Shown: in pieces, positions 9,821 to 19,157 of the stretch
Numbering within the stretch: position 1 is the first letter of the stretch
How the letters are laid out: every line of letters starts with the position of its first letter
From: Gleimia europaea ACS-120-V-Col10b
GTDB lineage: Bacteria > Actinomycetota > Actinomycetes > Actinomycetales > Actinomycetaceae
DNA: 64,000 nucleotides
Reading direction: 5' to 3'
NCBI RefSeq assembly: GCF_000411155.1
Contig: NZ_KE150266.1
Span: 620,001-684,000, forward strand
Position numbers and translations under genes: made by a program
Notes under the pieces: generated by a model
The model's database searches: none
What the model was told of the DNA's origin: nothing
The model's input: the letters and a program-made list of their open reading frames with translations, nothing else

Positions 9821-12378
9821 TGCGGGGGAAAACAAACCCAAGGGCTCACAAGGTTTCCTTATTTCTCGCAAGCGCTCTTGGCGCGGTGCTAGTACACCTG
9901 GCTGTACGGCTAAAGGTTGGGGTCTATCCTTTCGGAACGTACAGCGGCAGAGTCCACGATTTCGGGGCCCAATATCTGCCGTTCTATTCGCGATTTAGAG
10001 ACCAGATCCTCCAAGGTAGCGGGCTTTCGGGGCTGACTTTCTCATGGAACTTGGGATTAGGCGTCTCTACGATCCCGGACTACGCCACCTATCTTGGCGG
10101 GCCAATAACGCCTCTTGTTCTTCTGCTGGTTCCACGCCATCAAATCCTTGCCGCCTTTCTTATCAGCATTTTGCTAAAAGTTGCTCTAGCAGCTGGGTTC
10201 ATGCGACTTTTAATACATTATTTGCGGCCAGATTTCAGCGGCGTCCTTCCGCTTATAATCTCCGTCGGATACGCCTGCTCTAGCTGGGTGTTTGAACTGG
10301 GACAGTTCATTCCTCAGTGGCTCGACGTCTCGTATGGGCTTCCGCTACTCTTTTTTGCCGCGTTAGAAATGCGCAAACCAAGACCCAGGTGGATCCTGGC
10401 CGGCGGCGCCGTGGCTCTAGTGTGGTGGGCAAACTATTACGTGGCCTTTATGGCCAGTATTGTGGCGGGTCTATTCTCCATCACCTTGGCGTTGGGATTG
10501 GATGGTTTTAAACAAGGGCTTAAAAATGTGGCACGCTTTGTTGCAGTTGGCGTCCTGGGTGTGGCCATTACTGCCCCTATCCTCTTACCAACTGTTAATG
10601 CCCTGTTCCAAGGCGTAGGGTATGAGTCCGTAGAAAGACTCATTATTTTCGGCAAATCGGTTGCCGGAATCCGAACATTGCCGTTTACGACTACGATTAC
10701 CTACGAGCCACCGCTGTACACAGGTTTTGTCGCGTTAGCGCTCTTTGCCGCCTTCTTCTTCACCCGAGATTTGACTTGGCGCTTCAAAATAGTCTGGCTG
10801 ATCACAAGCGCGGTGCTGCTTTTGTCTCTCACGAATATGAAGGCACAAATCGTTTGGAACCTGTTCCAAACCCCGCACGGTACGCCATATCGTTGGGTTT
10901 TCGTCATCACCGCTTGGGTGGTAGTGACGGCTACTTTAGCGTGGGAATCAAAAACCGGTAACAACCGGTTCGGTAAAGGCAAGCAACTGGACGGTCCGAA
11001 CTGGGGCCAAGTTATCATCGTTGTACTGCTCGGCCCGGCTATCGCATTACTGCTACTAAAGCGCTGGAACCTGGTTGGCTTCCCCACTGCTGGTCGCACC
11101 ACCATGGCCGCCTACGTGTTTTTGCTCTGCGCCTTGCTCGCCGTCATTCTGGTTACCAGATGGTATCCAATCCGCAAGACGGCACTGCTGATTGGACGCG
11201 CGACTACAGCTCTACTCTTGGTAGCAGTAAGTTTTGAATATGTTTGGACCGGCACTCTCGTAGATAAGGAACTCATTCCTCGATTCGAGATAATTAATAC
11301 TAACGTCGAAGCCCAACGTATCGAATTGAGTGAGCGCCTTACTGCCGACGAGTGGCCCACCCACCGGCTAGGTTGGATACACGATGACTTTACAGATTTT
11401 CACGCTACCGACAACCTATCTGCCCGCTATATTTACCCCGGAACGGACTATTATTCCACAGCGGTCACGTCTCAATATGCTGACTCCGTCGGCGCTTTGG
11501 GCATGGTAACGAGCAACGGGGCACGTTTCTCATGGCTACCGGAAGATTCCATCCTCAAGGGCGTTCTTTCGGTTGCATCCGAAGATGGTCTACCAACACT
11601 TCCGATGGCTCGGGTCTATCCTGACCAGTTCACCTCGACCGGCGGTTCAATGCCCGAGGAATATGAAAGCCGGTCTTCTCTTAGTAACGCGCCAAATCTG
11701 TACCATTTCGAGCCAGTCAGCGTTAAGAACGCCGCCACACTTGCAGAGGAAACGCAACTGCGTAAGGGCGAAACCTACTTGTTTTCCACCTCTTGCCAGC
11801 CGGGCACAACGGTATTTGCCGGAGTACATCGCTATGAGAGGATTTCCGAAGCTCCCACGGGATACCAAATTGAACAAGCTAACGGCGTCACTGCTTCTTC
11901 AAACGGCCTGCTAGGCGAGATCGGTCAGGCTACGGAAGCCACCCAGAGTTTCACGCTACATATGACAGCGGACAGAACACTAGATCAAAACCTGTTTGTT
12001 GGTTGCGCCGATATTTCTGAGTACCTGCGCGGCACAGAGAAAATTGCGCGCCCATCTGACCTTGTGATTCAGGCAGAAAAGGTCACGGCTACTTTTACGC
12101 AACCGGTTTCTGGCGAGTTCGTCTTGGCTACCCCGGCGATTGATGGGTGGTCTTGCTCAGCTGATGGCAAGCCGATTCCGGTGTCGAGTCGAGCTGGTTT
12201 GCTATCCGCAACCGTTTCGGGTTCAACGACGGTACACTGCAGTTTCACTCCCCCACTGTTTAGAGCTGGAATCGGAATATCCGCTCTGGCTATCCTCCTG
12301 CTGTGCACTCCGGGTCTGGTAGCTCGGTTACGTAAGCCTAAAGCGCATCTGACTGAGGGAGCCGAGCCTGTCAGCTAG
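9817..12378 (+). CDS. YfhO-like membrane protein
   Basis: An 853-aa protein with about twelve membrane helices in the first 460 residues, a large extracytoplasmic domain (about 480-810) and a final C-terminal helix near 815-835. The N-terminal 'GRVHDFGAQYLPFYSRFRDQ' and 'WNLGLGVSTIPDYATYLGGP' are characteristic of the YfhO family (PF09586-type). Firmicute members of that family are required for glycosylating lipoteichoic acid and behave as GT-C transferases using lipid-linked sugars. It begins in an ATGA overlap with wecB. A role in decorating the exported glycan on the outer face is inferred. Confidence 0.85.
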   Translation: MMRGKTNPRAHKVSLFLASALGAVLVHLAVRLKVGVYPFGTYSGRVHDFGAQYLPFYSRFRDQILQGSGLSGLTFSWNLGLGVSTIPDYATYLGGPITPLVLLLVPRHQILAAFLISILLKVALAAGFMRLLIHYLRPDFSGVLPLIISVGYACSSWVFELGQFIPQWLDVSYGLPLLFFAALEMRKPRPRWILAGGAVALVWWANYYVAFMASIVAGLFSITLALGLDGFKQGLKNVARFVAVGVLGVAITAPILLPTVNALFQGVGYESVERLIIFGKSVAGIRTLPFTTTITYEPPLYTGFVALALFAAFFFTRDLTWRFKIVWLITSAVLLLSLTNMKAQIVWNLFQTPHGTPYRWVFVITAWVVVTATLAWESKTGNNRFGKGKQLDGPNWGQVIIVVLLGPAIALLLLKRWNLVGFPTAGRTTMAAYVFLLCALLAVILVTRWYPIRKTALLIGRATTALLLVAVSFEYVWTGTLVDKELIPRFEIINTNVEAQRIELSERLTADEWPTHRLGWIHDDFTDFHATDNLSARYIYPGTDYYSTAVTSQYADSVGALGMVTSNGARFSWLPEDSILKGVLSVASEDGLPTLPMARVYPDQFTSTGGSMPEEYESRSSLSNAPNLYHFEPVSVKNAATLAEETQLRKGETYLFSTSCQPGTTVFAGVHRYERISEAPTGYQIEQANGVTASSNGLLGEIGQATEATQSFTLHMTADRTLDQNLFVGCADISEYLRGTEKIARPSDLVIQAEKVTATFTQPVSGEFVLATPAIDGWSCSADGKPIPVSSRAGLLSATVSGSTTVHCSFTPPLFRAGIGISALAILLLCTPGLVARLRKPKAHLTEGAEPVS

Positions 12379-12402
12379 TTCGGTGCTGCGATAACAAAAT
12401 GA

Positions 12403-14475
12403 CTACTCGACGCAAGCTCCCTGCGTGCCTTGCAAGATGCAGGTGGAAGCAGTGCGTTGGAACGGGTAGTAGTCGGGGCGCTCGGCCGATGAGCAGAAGT
12501 TGATCTTGTAAATCGCCGCGCTGCCCCCCTCGTCGATTTTTTCGAACCCCGAGTTTAGGGGCACTCCGTAGAGCCCTGGACGCATCATGTCTGTGTCTTG
12601 CCCGTTGTAGAAGGATGGCTTATCCGCGTAGAAATACTCGATATTGTGCTCTTCAAGAATTTCGCAGATACGCGCGTTTTCTTTGATGTCTTTGAAATTT
12701 TGCAATAAAAGAACGTCTTCGCGGTTTTCAGGACTGTTGGGGTATGGCCACACTGTTTTCACGTTAGATAAAGGTTGTAGCAAGGCCGCTCCGGCAGCGG
12801 GATCACCCATGACTACAGCACCTGGCGGAAGCGTGTCCTTCGCTCGTTTAATCATCGCGATTTCGGCCTCATCTGCTAAAAAGCGAACGTTGTCGCGGTC
12901 TGGGTGGAAAGCCTGCTGCCCGCTTTGCGCGATTGCTGGCGCTATCCAGGCATACATTAGGAGCGTGGACAGCATTACTGCCACCCCCCTGTAGCGGTTT
13001 GCCCCGGCACCTCTTGTAGCCACCAACTTGTTCCAAATCGTGTCCGCAAGAAGAGCGAACAGCGGAACTACGAAAATAGCAAGCGCCGCCTTAGGTCGGT
13101 CTGGATAGTTGTAGTAGAGGCTGGTAATGCGGCTCAATCCGGGAATCGGGAAGAATGTTCCAATCACAAGAAGCCACTGCGATAGCCAGCCGGCAAGCAT
13201 AATCCAGCGGCGCCGCCGATACGCAACAAACAGAGCAGCTATAAGAAGAACAAGTACGAGTCCGTAGAAAGAAAGCGCCCTTACACCGCCATAGGGCATG
13301 TAGAGAGTAGCGCTGGCGAAGAGCTTTTCGGGCACCGAATCCCACCCCACTTTAGGGAATCGATGAAACAGGATATTTCGAGCAGGAGTCGGCCCGTCAA
13401 CTACAAACATCATCAAGTAAAAGAGGAACAGGGCACCGGCAATATTCCGCGCTGCCCGCTGTTTGTTACCGCGCTTATAGAAGATGACTCCGACCCGAAT
13501 AAGCTCAAACAGCAAGTACACAAAGAAAGCGAAAGAGGGCAAGAGCATGGTAGACGGGTGAATCCCGATTAATCCCAAAATGGGAACTGCGGTTACAAAC
13601 AGCACCGCAAATATCGACAGCGTAATGTCCCGGGCCGAGCTCAACCTTCTGATGGTCTTTGTTGCGTAATACCAAAGCGCCATCATTCCGGGCATGATGA
13701 CCATCCCCAAAACGAATGGCCACAGCGTAGTCTCTAACTCCAACCTGATCATCGCGATGGGTGCCAGCACAGCCCCCAGGAAACTCCATTCGTATAAGCT
13801 CTGCTTACCTCCAATCGCAACCGACCAAGTACCGACCCCAACTAGCCATAGCAAAGGCGTTACCAGTAGCAACACATTTACGGCAGTGAGGGCTTGGCTT
13901 GACCCGCTAGTCACCAGGCTGAGCATTGCGTGCCAAGTATTTGGGTAGTACCATCCGACGTCACTCAAACCCGCCATGGTTGCATTCGAGTTCAGGGGCG
14001 AAGCGTTACCGGACTTTTCCATGAGCCACAGTTGGTTGTAGTGGTAGCTTGAATCACCGCCTTGCACGATGTCAAAGGGGTTAATCGTCAAGATGACGGG
14101 AAGAATGACGGCAATCCAAACGATCATCGTCATGAGCAAGTGAGTTGCGATTCGTCTGCCAGACAGATCGTTTTGCGGAATCATGGCGGCAACATTTTTG
14201 CCCAGGCTGGTTCGCGCTAGAATCCAGGCTCCTGCAACGGCAAACAGGGTGAAGCCAATGAAAGGTATCAAGCCCCACCGAAATGGCAACAGGCTATTAA
14301 AAAGCGACCACAAGAATATGAGGCCAACGCTCCAGGCAGGCGCGGTAGCTAACCGCAATATGGGGGAGGCTTTGGGAAATAGAACTGTAGATATGACTGC
14401 TCCGGGTATCACGATTATCGCCAAAACCGAAAGGAGCATTGGCAAAACCGAAACCCATTGACTTAATGTTTCCAA
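12403..14475 (-). CDS. Polytopic membrane protein, DUF6541-type (second copy)
   Basis: A 690-aa multi-spanning protein with about 13 hydrophobic segments and a C-terminal soluble tail containing four cysteines. The extracytoplasmic loop 'QGGDSSYHYNQLWLMEKSGN' followed by 'GWYYPNTWHAMLSLV' matches the corresponding loop of the protein at 5229-7256 ('FYPAGFHDLVAL'), so the two are paralogues with an acidic first-loop motif like that of GT-C enzymes. The start is TTG 14473-14475 with AAAGAG about eight bases upstream. It is the last gene of a five-gene leftward run that includes four GT4 enzymes. It converges with the YfhO-like gene. Exact function is unknown. Confidence 0.75.
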   Translation of the reverse strand: METLSQWVSVLPMLLSVLAIIVIPGAVISTVLFPKASPILRLATAPAWSVGLIFLWSLFNSLLPFRWGLIPFIGFTLFAVAGAWILARTSLGKNVAAMIPQNDLSGRRIATHLLMTMIVWIAVILPVILTINPFDIVQGGDSSYHYNQLWLMEKSGNASPLNSNATMAGLSDVGWYYPNTWHAMLSLVTSGSSQALTAVNVLLLVTPLLWLVGVGTWSVAIGGKQSLYEWSFLGAVLAPIAMIRLELETTLWPFVLGMVIMPGMMALWYYATKTIRRLSSARDITLSIFAVLFVTAVPILGLIGIHPSTMLLPSFAFFVYLLFELIRVGVIFYKRGNKQRAARNIAGALFLFYLMMFVVDGPTPARNILFHRFPKVGWDSVPEKLFASATLYMPYGGVRALSFYGLVLVLLIAALFVAYRRRRWIMLAGWLSQWLLVIGTFFPIPGLSRITSLYYNYPDRPKAALAIFVVPLFALLADTIWNKLVATRGAGANRYRGVAVMLSTLLMYAWIAPAIAQSGQQAFHPDRDNVRFLADEAEIAMIKRAKDTLPPGAVVMGDPAAGAALLQPLSNVKTVWPYPNSPENREDVLLLQNFKDIKENARICEILEEHNIEYFYADKPSFYNGQDTDMMRPGLYGVPLNSGFEKIDEGGSAAIYKINFCSSAERPDYYPFQRTASTCILQGTQGACVE

Positions 14476-14494
14476 AACAGCTCTTTATCGTAAT

Positions 14495-15691
14495 TCATTC
14501 CTCGATCCTGCCGGCAATGTAGTCAGCTACAGCGTTCCCCACTGCCTTCATAGATCGGTTCTCTTCTACCCATTTGTGCAAACGTTGCGGATCCCAGTTC
14601 TCATGTTTTTCATTGAGAAGAGTATCCATGGCATCAAGCACAGATTCCTCACTATAGGGCACACAAATTCCAAGATCATTTTCCGCAATATCATCTATTG
14701 CCAAGCCAACGCCGGCATAAAGAACAGGAATTCCGCAAGATAGAGCGGTTAGCGCTTTGGTTGGGTAGGCGAGGTCGTAACCGATTCCAGGCTGAATAGA
14801 GACACAACTCGCAATAGCTTCGCTCTGCCAACTAGCCGCTTCTTGGGGAGAAACGGTCTTGTGGATCACCAGGGGCTCGTAGTCCACGCCTGCCGCTTGC
14901 GCCTTCTTGGCCAGCCTGTCCGCAACTTTTTCTAGTTCCGAAACGCTGTCGCCCCTCGTCAAGTAGAGGAACTGAACGTCGTGGATTGGCTGCCAGAACT
15001 TCTCGAATGCTCGCGCGAACAGTTCCGCCCCTTGCCAGCCTGACGCTGTACCGGCGTAGATGAAGTATGGACGCGAGATGCGCATCCGGGTCTTTTCCTC
15101 TTCGGTAAGCTGCGGAGCCTGCGGATTAAAGATCTGCGTATCTGCACCATTTGGCACAACTGCAACAGACTTGGCGCCCATTTCCCACACTCTTTGCGCC
15201 ACATCGTCAGATACAGCGATGCAACCGCGCGCTCCCCGAATGGCGAAGGACTCGATGCCTCGAACCGTCTTCTTTACGAGGGCGGGCACATCCATGCTGT
15301 CTGTTGCATCCGACCACACATCTGCCGCGTACCAAAAGTACGGCATCTTGCGAACCGTGCATGCCAGGCGCGCAACCGTTCCCGTAGTTGGGGGCGGTTC
15401 AACGAGGATGAAGTCTACCTTTGGCATCGTGAGCATTTTCAAGAAAGCTTGGATATCAAATGAGGCGTATGACAGGTAACCCTTAACGTAGCCTTCTTTG
15501 TCACGCACTACGGGAACCCGACAGATTGTGCTGTCTGGTTCAGCTTTGATACCCGGGGGTGGTTCAGTGGTGAAAACGCGAACCTTCGCTCCTGCTTTTT
15601 CCAGCCCACGTTTTGCTGCTTTGAGGCGCAATGATGCTGCGGACGGTTCCGGTGCAAAAATCCTGCTGACAATGAGCCCGGTAAGAATCAT
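14495..15691 (-). CDS. GT4 family glycosyltransferase (1 of 4)
   Basis: A 398-aa GT-B glycosyltransferase. The N-terminal 'IFAPEPSAASLRLKAAKRGLE' acceptor domain is of the type seen in WcaI/WbuB-like GT4 enzymes, and the donor domain carries 'VPNGADTQIFNP' and 'YPTKALTALSCGIPVLYAG'. The start ATG (15689-15691) sits in an ATGA overlap with the upstream GT4 gene, giving tight coupling. It would add one sugar to a lipid-linked oligosaccharide on the cytoplasmic face; donor and linkage are not predictable. Confidence 0.85.
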   Translation of the reverse strand: MILTGLIVSRIFAPEPSAASLRLKAAKRGLEKAGAKVRVFTTEPPPGIKAEPDSTICRVPVVRDKEGYVKGYLSYASFDIQAFLKMLTMPKVDFILVEPPPTTGTVARLACTVRKMPYFWYAADVWSDATDSMDVPALVKKTVRGIESFAIRGARGCIAVSDDVAQRVWEMGAKSVAVVPNGADTQIFNPQAPQLTEEEKTRMRISRPYFIYAGTASGWQGAELFARAFEKFWQPIHDVQFLYLTRGDSVSELEKVADRLAKKAQAAGVDYEPLVIHKTVSPQEAASWQSEAIASCVSIQPGIGYDLAYPTKALTALSCGIPVLYAGVGLAIDDIAENDLGICVPYSEESVLDAMDTLLNEKHENWDPQRLHKWVEENRSMKAVGNAVADYIAGRIEE

Positions 15692-16842
15692 GCTTCCACT
15701 TCCCCACGTGCTGAAAGAGCTTGTTGATAAATGCTGGTGTGTAGCTTCGCGTAGGCTTCCCCTGAGAACCTCTCGTAGGCTACCCGCCTTACCTCTTCTG
15801 GTTCTTTAATAACGCTGCCCGAGGCAAAATCACGCATCGCGCTCACTAATGCCTGATGGTCATCAATTGGCACCAAAATACCGGTTTCCTCTTGCATCAT
15901 GTGCGCACCACCAAAACTTGCTGACGCGATTACGGGTAGCCCCAATGCTTGCGCTTCAGCAAAAACCATTCCCGCTGTTTCGCTTGAAGATACTAAAACC
16001 AGCACGTCCTTAGTGGAAAGCATCTGCGGTAGCTCATCGCGACTAACTTGGCCGAGCAAATTCACCGCACCTGCAACCCCGATTTGTTGGGCGAACGCGT
16101 GCACTTGTTCGCACCTGGATTCAGAGCCACCAATAATGTCAAGAGAAACGTCATATCCTTCATTCAGAAGCTCTTTAAACGCGACGATGGTCTCTTCAAC
16201 GCGTTTCCAACGATCCAAACTAGAAATGTGAACGAACCGAGTCTTGCCGGGCACCTTTTCGTGCAACGGGTACTCGTAGAACATTTGCGGAACAGGTAGT
16301 GTTCCAACACCGAACTCAGTTGCGTATTTTTCCCCGAGTTCCGCTGCAAAGTTCGGAGACACCGCAAGCCTAAAGTCGGCGTCTTGAACCGCGCGTTTAA
16401 TCGCTCGGAAACGTGGATTCTTCTCGTTGGCCTCCAGTGTTGAGCCTCTGTGTTCGGTAATGCCAAACGGAATGTTCCAATACTCGGCCATCACTTGGGC
16501 TGTGAGAACCCCAGGGAACACAGATTGGGCATGAATTATGTCTGGTTTACTCCAACGCTTTGCGTATGCTTGAGCCGCTTCGATCGCATGACGCTTAATC
16601 AACTTGTAGTCTCCGGGCAGAATCCCGCGCGGCACGGTCCGAACATCTTGGCGGAGCACTCGCTTGTTGTAGTCAAACTGAAGATAGTAGTTTCCCTGTT
16701 GCCAAAAACTCTTTGGGTTTAGATAGTAGACCCCCACCTCGTGCCCATGTTTTTGCAGAGTTTCTAGGGCTTCTGCAAAAAAATGCCCATTCAGTGGAAA
16801 CTCTAGGGTGGGGTACCATGACGGCGTCCATAAAACGTGCAT
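15688..16842 (-). CDS. GT4 family glycosyltransferase (2 of 4)
   Basis: A 384-aa GT-B enzyme that opens with 'VLWTPSWYPTLEFPLNGHFF' and has the donor-site E-x7-E region 'SSSETAGMVFAEAQALGLPV' of family GT4. The acceptor domain includes 'PFGITEHRGS', a motif shared by capsule and teichuronic acid GT4 enzymes. Its ATG shares one base with the stop of the neighbouring GT4 gene (TAATG), and its own stop overlaps the next start. It is probably one step of repeat-unit assembly; the specific sugar is unknown. Confidence 0.88.
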   Translation of the reverse strand: MHVLWTPSWYPTLEFPLNGHFFAEALETLQKHGHEVGVYYLNPKSFWQQGNYYLQFDYNKRVLRQDVRTVPRGILPGDYKLIKRHAIEAAQAYAKRWSKPDIIHAQSVFPGVLTAQVMAEYWNIPFGITEHRGSTLEANEKNPRFRAIKRAVQDADFRLAVSPNFAAELGEKYATEFGVGTLPVPQMFYEYPLHEKVPGKTRFVHISSLDRWKRVEETIVAFKELLNEGYDVSLDIIGGSESRCEQVHAFAQQIGVAGAVNLLGQVSRDELPQMLSTKDVLVLVSSSETAGMVFAEAQALGLPVIASASFGGAHMMQEETGILVPIDDHQALVSAMRDFASGSVIKEPEEVRRVAYERFSGEAYAKLHTSIYQQALSARGEVEA

Positions 16843-17924
16843 TATTGATCCTTCGTCAACAAATCAGCCACAGCTTGTGCACGTGCGGGCCACGTGTTGG
16901 CGTGTCTGTCGGCAAGCACCTTGTTTGTGCGCGTAACTATTTCTTGCTCATCCTGGTTCAAGCGTTCGAACAAGTTCACCAGCGCTTGCTCTTCATTGGG
17001 AACGGTCCATCCCCAGTCATTACGCGAAATAACCTTGGCCGCCAGCGTGCCGTCAGTGGCGATTACCGGTTTGCCGCGCCCCACATACTCATACAGTTTG
17101 AAGGGCACAGCGAAAGACCAGTAGTGCGTGGGATCGACTGCGATCACCGCTACATCGGCGCGCGCGTAGTATTCATCAAGATCGCTACCTTTAGCATGCA
17201 CCACTCGCACGTTGGATTCATGAATGTCATACTCGTGCTCAACTGCCCGCCAGCGATCCTCATCTGTACAAATCGTGAGTGTAACCGCGTTTACGCGTTG
17301 AACGGCTCGCACCAACTCATGCAAGTTGTAGTGAGCTCCAATGCCTCCAACATAGAACATATGCAGAGGCGAAGGGGGCGCCGGCACGTCTACTGGCTCG
17401 CCTCCCGGAGGGAGCTCTTTTACCTTAGAAACACGTAGCTGCGGGATCTCTTGCGCCATTTCAAACGAGGGCACAAAAATGATGTCTGCGTAGCGCTTAT
17501 AGAGAGCTAACTCGTACCTGTACAGGGCGCGCATTCCCGTTGCGAGTGGTTTGCCTACCCGCTCCTCGTACTCGTCATACACCCAATACAGGTCGCGGTA
17601 AAAAACCGACGTGGGCACACCGTACTTTTTCAGCGTGCGAAAGATCTGCGCGTCAAGCAACAGGTGGGGGAAATGGTTAGCGTTCCCAATCATCGCGGGA
17701 ATCGTTGCAGATTCTGAATACATGAAAGCGAATCGTTCCCCGCTGGCCAGCTTTGCCTTCAACTTGTGGAACTTCGCCTTGCGAGCCGAACTCTCCCCCG
17801 TCAAGTCAAAAACTTCGAAGCCCGCATCTTTGAACGCTTGAAGCATCCTTCTCGGCCTGATCGCAGAAGCGGAAACAGACTCGTAGTTGAGTTCGTACGC
17901 GGCATGGTAAATCATCCTTACCAA
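16842..17924 (-). CDS. Glycosyltransferase, divergent GT4-like (3 of 4)
   Basis: A 360-aa GT-B fold protein whose donor domain has 'MFYVGGIGAHYNLHELVRAV' and 'PFKLYEYVGRGKPVIATDG', typical of the GT4/GlcNAc transferase-like group. The middle holds 'VPTSVFYRDLYWVYDE'. The start is uncertain: TTG 17922-17924 or ATG 17913-17915, neither with a strong ribosome site. The latter begins MIYHAAYELNYE, which looks like a natural N-terminus. It is two bases downstream of the first GT4 gene and overlaps the next by one base. Confidence 0.78.
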   Translation of the reverse strand: MVRMIYHAAYELNYESVSASAIRPRRMLQAFKDAGFEVFDLTGESSARKAKFHKLKAKLASGERFAFMYSESATIPAMIGNANHFPHLLLDAQIFRTLKKYGVPTSVFYRDLYWVYDEYEERVGKPLATGMRALYRYELALYKRYADIIFVPSFEMAQEIPQLRVSKVKELPPGGEPVDVPAPPSPLHMFYVGGIGAHYNLHELVRAVQRVNAVTLTICTDEDRWRAVEHEYDIHESNVRVVHAKGSDLDEYYARADVAVIAVDPTHYWSFAVPFKLYEYVGRGKPVIATDGTLAAKVISRNDWGWTVPNEEQALVNLFERLNQDEQEIVTRTNKVLADRHANTWPARAQAVADLLTKDQ

Positions 17925-17926
17925 TG

Positions 17927-19027
17927 TCAGAAGCCCCGCTGCTCAATACCGCGCTTGTACAGATCAATATACGAGGCAGCAATCGTATGCGGCTCAAAAC
18001 TATCGCCTACGGTTGCGGCAATGCGCTGCGCATCCCAATCAGCGGTATTTTCAAACAAGTCCACAACCGCGTCGGCGTAACCGCCCGCATCCTGCACACT
18101 CATGAGCCTGCCGATTGCCGGATCAATGTACTCGCCGTGACCGCCGTTAGCTCCTACAACTAGCGGGCGGCCATTAACGATGGCCTCGGCAGCAGCCACA
18201 AAGAAATTCTCACCTTGAGTGGGGCCAATGAAAATATCGGCTTCCGCGAGCGCTTTTTGCACCCCAATCTTGTCAACCGTGCCAGGGAATTTAGCGTTCA
18301 CTCCCAGTTCTTCCGCCAGCGAAATAGCTTCGCCACGCAGTGGCCCATCCCCCAGCCACGTCAGGGTGGCCTCAAACCCGCGCTTTCTGAGCTCATCCAG
18401 CACGCGAACCGCGAGGAGAGGATCCTTGCGCTCAACCAGTGCCCCGGTAGAGACCAAGCGGATAACCCCATCATGCTCGCGCCGCGCCACCACCTGCTCT
18501 GGCGAGGGCACTTGGCATGGAATGACCTCTACCGGCCGGGAACCGCGAATGTCACGCAGCGGCTGAGCCAAATAGTCGCAGACGGCAACAGCAACGTCTG
18601 GAAGCTTTTCCATCTTTAACAGGGCGGGGCGAAGTTTTTGCCACGACGCCGGCAGGGTTTGCGGATTGGTTATCCCCGACCAGTGCTCGGTGTGCACCCA
18701 AAACTGCTTGGGACGCCCGAATACAAATGGTTCAATGGCAGAGATCGCCTGCGTGTGTACAACGTCAAAATCTTTGATCAATGGCGCTATTTCGAGGCGG
18801 GCACGCAAGATGTCCAACGGATTAGAGGTGCTCATCGGAACGCGAATGATTCTTATCCCCGAAACAACCGTCTTGCGAGTTCCGTCATCTTCATGCGGAG
18901 GCACCAAATGTACAACGTTTAGATCCACGCCCGCTTCACGCAACGCCTGGCTGTCTTTTAGAACAAACGCGCCTGAACTCGGATTTACCTGCGTGGGAAA
19001 CCACGGCGTAACAATGACAACGCGCAT
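17927..19027 (-). CDS. GT4 family glycosyltransferase (4 of 4)
   Basis: A 366-aa GT4 enzyme that begins 'MRVVIVTPWFPTQVNPSSGA', the usual N-terminus of this family, with the donor domain 'STGALVERKDPLLAVRVLDE' and 'FFVAAAEAIVNGRPLVVGANG'. I chose ATG 19025-19027 because GGGGGAG lies four bases upstream; the frame extends to 19063 with no ribosome site. It is the first gene of the leftward run 17924 to 12403. Its promoter should lie in 19028-19157, shared with the divergent asparagine-synthetase-like gene. Confidence 0.86.
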   Translation of the reverse strand: MRVVIVTPWFPTQVNPSSGAFVLKDSQALREAGVDLNVVHLVPPHEDDGTRKTVVSGIRIIRVPMSTSNPLDILRARLEIAPLIKDFDVVHTQAISAIEPFVFGRPKQFWVHTEHWSGITNPQTLPASWQKLRPALLKMEKLPDVAVAVCDYLAQPLRDIRGSRPVEVIPCQVPSPEQVVARREHDGVIRLVSTGALVERKDPLLAVRVLDELRKRGFEATLTWLGDGPLRGEAISLAEELGVNAKFPGTVDKIGVQKALAEADIFIGPTQGENFFVAAAEAIVNGRPLVVGANGGHGEYIDPAIGRLMSVQDAGGYADAVVDLFENTADWDAQRIAATVGDSFEPHTIAASYIDLYKRGIEQRGF

Positions 19028-19157
19028 TGCGCTCCCCCAAAATAGATATCTAAGATGACCCATCTATCCTAACCCACCCCGTGAATCAAGACGAGTATTC
19101 AAGATCCGCGGGGCTAGCCTGTAAGCTGAGGAAGTTCAGTCACGAAAGGGATATTCA

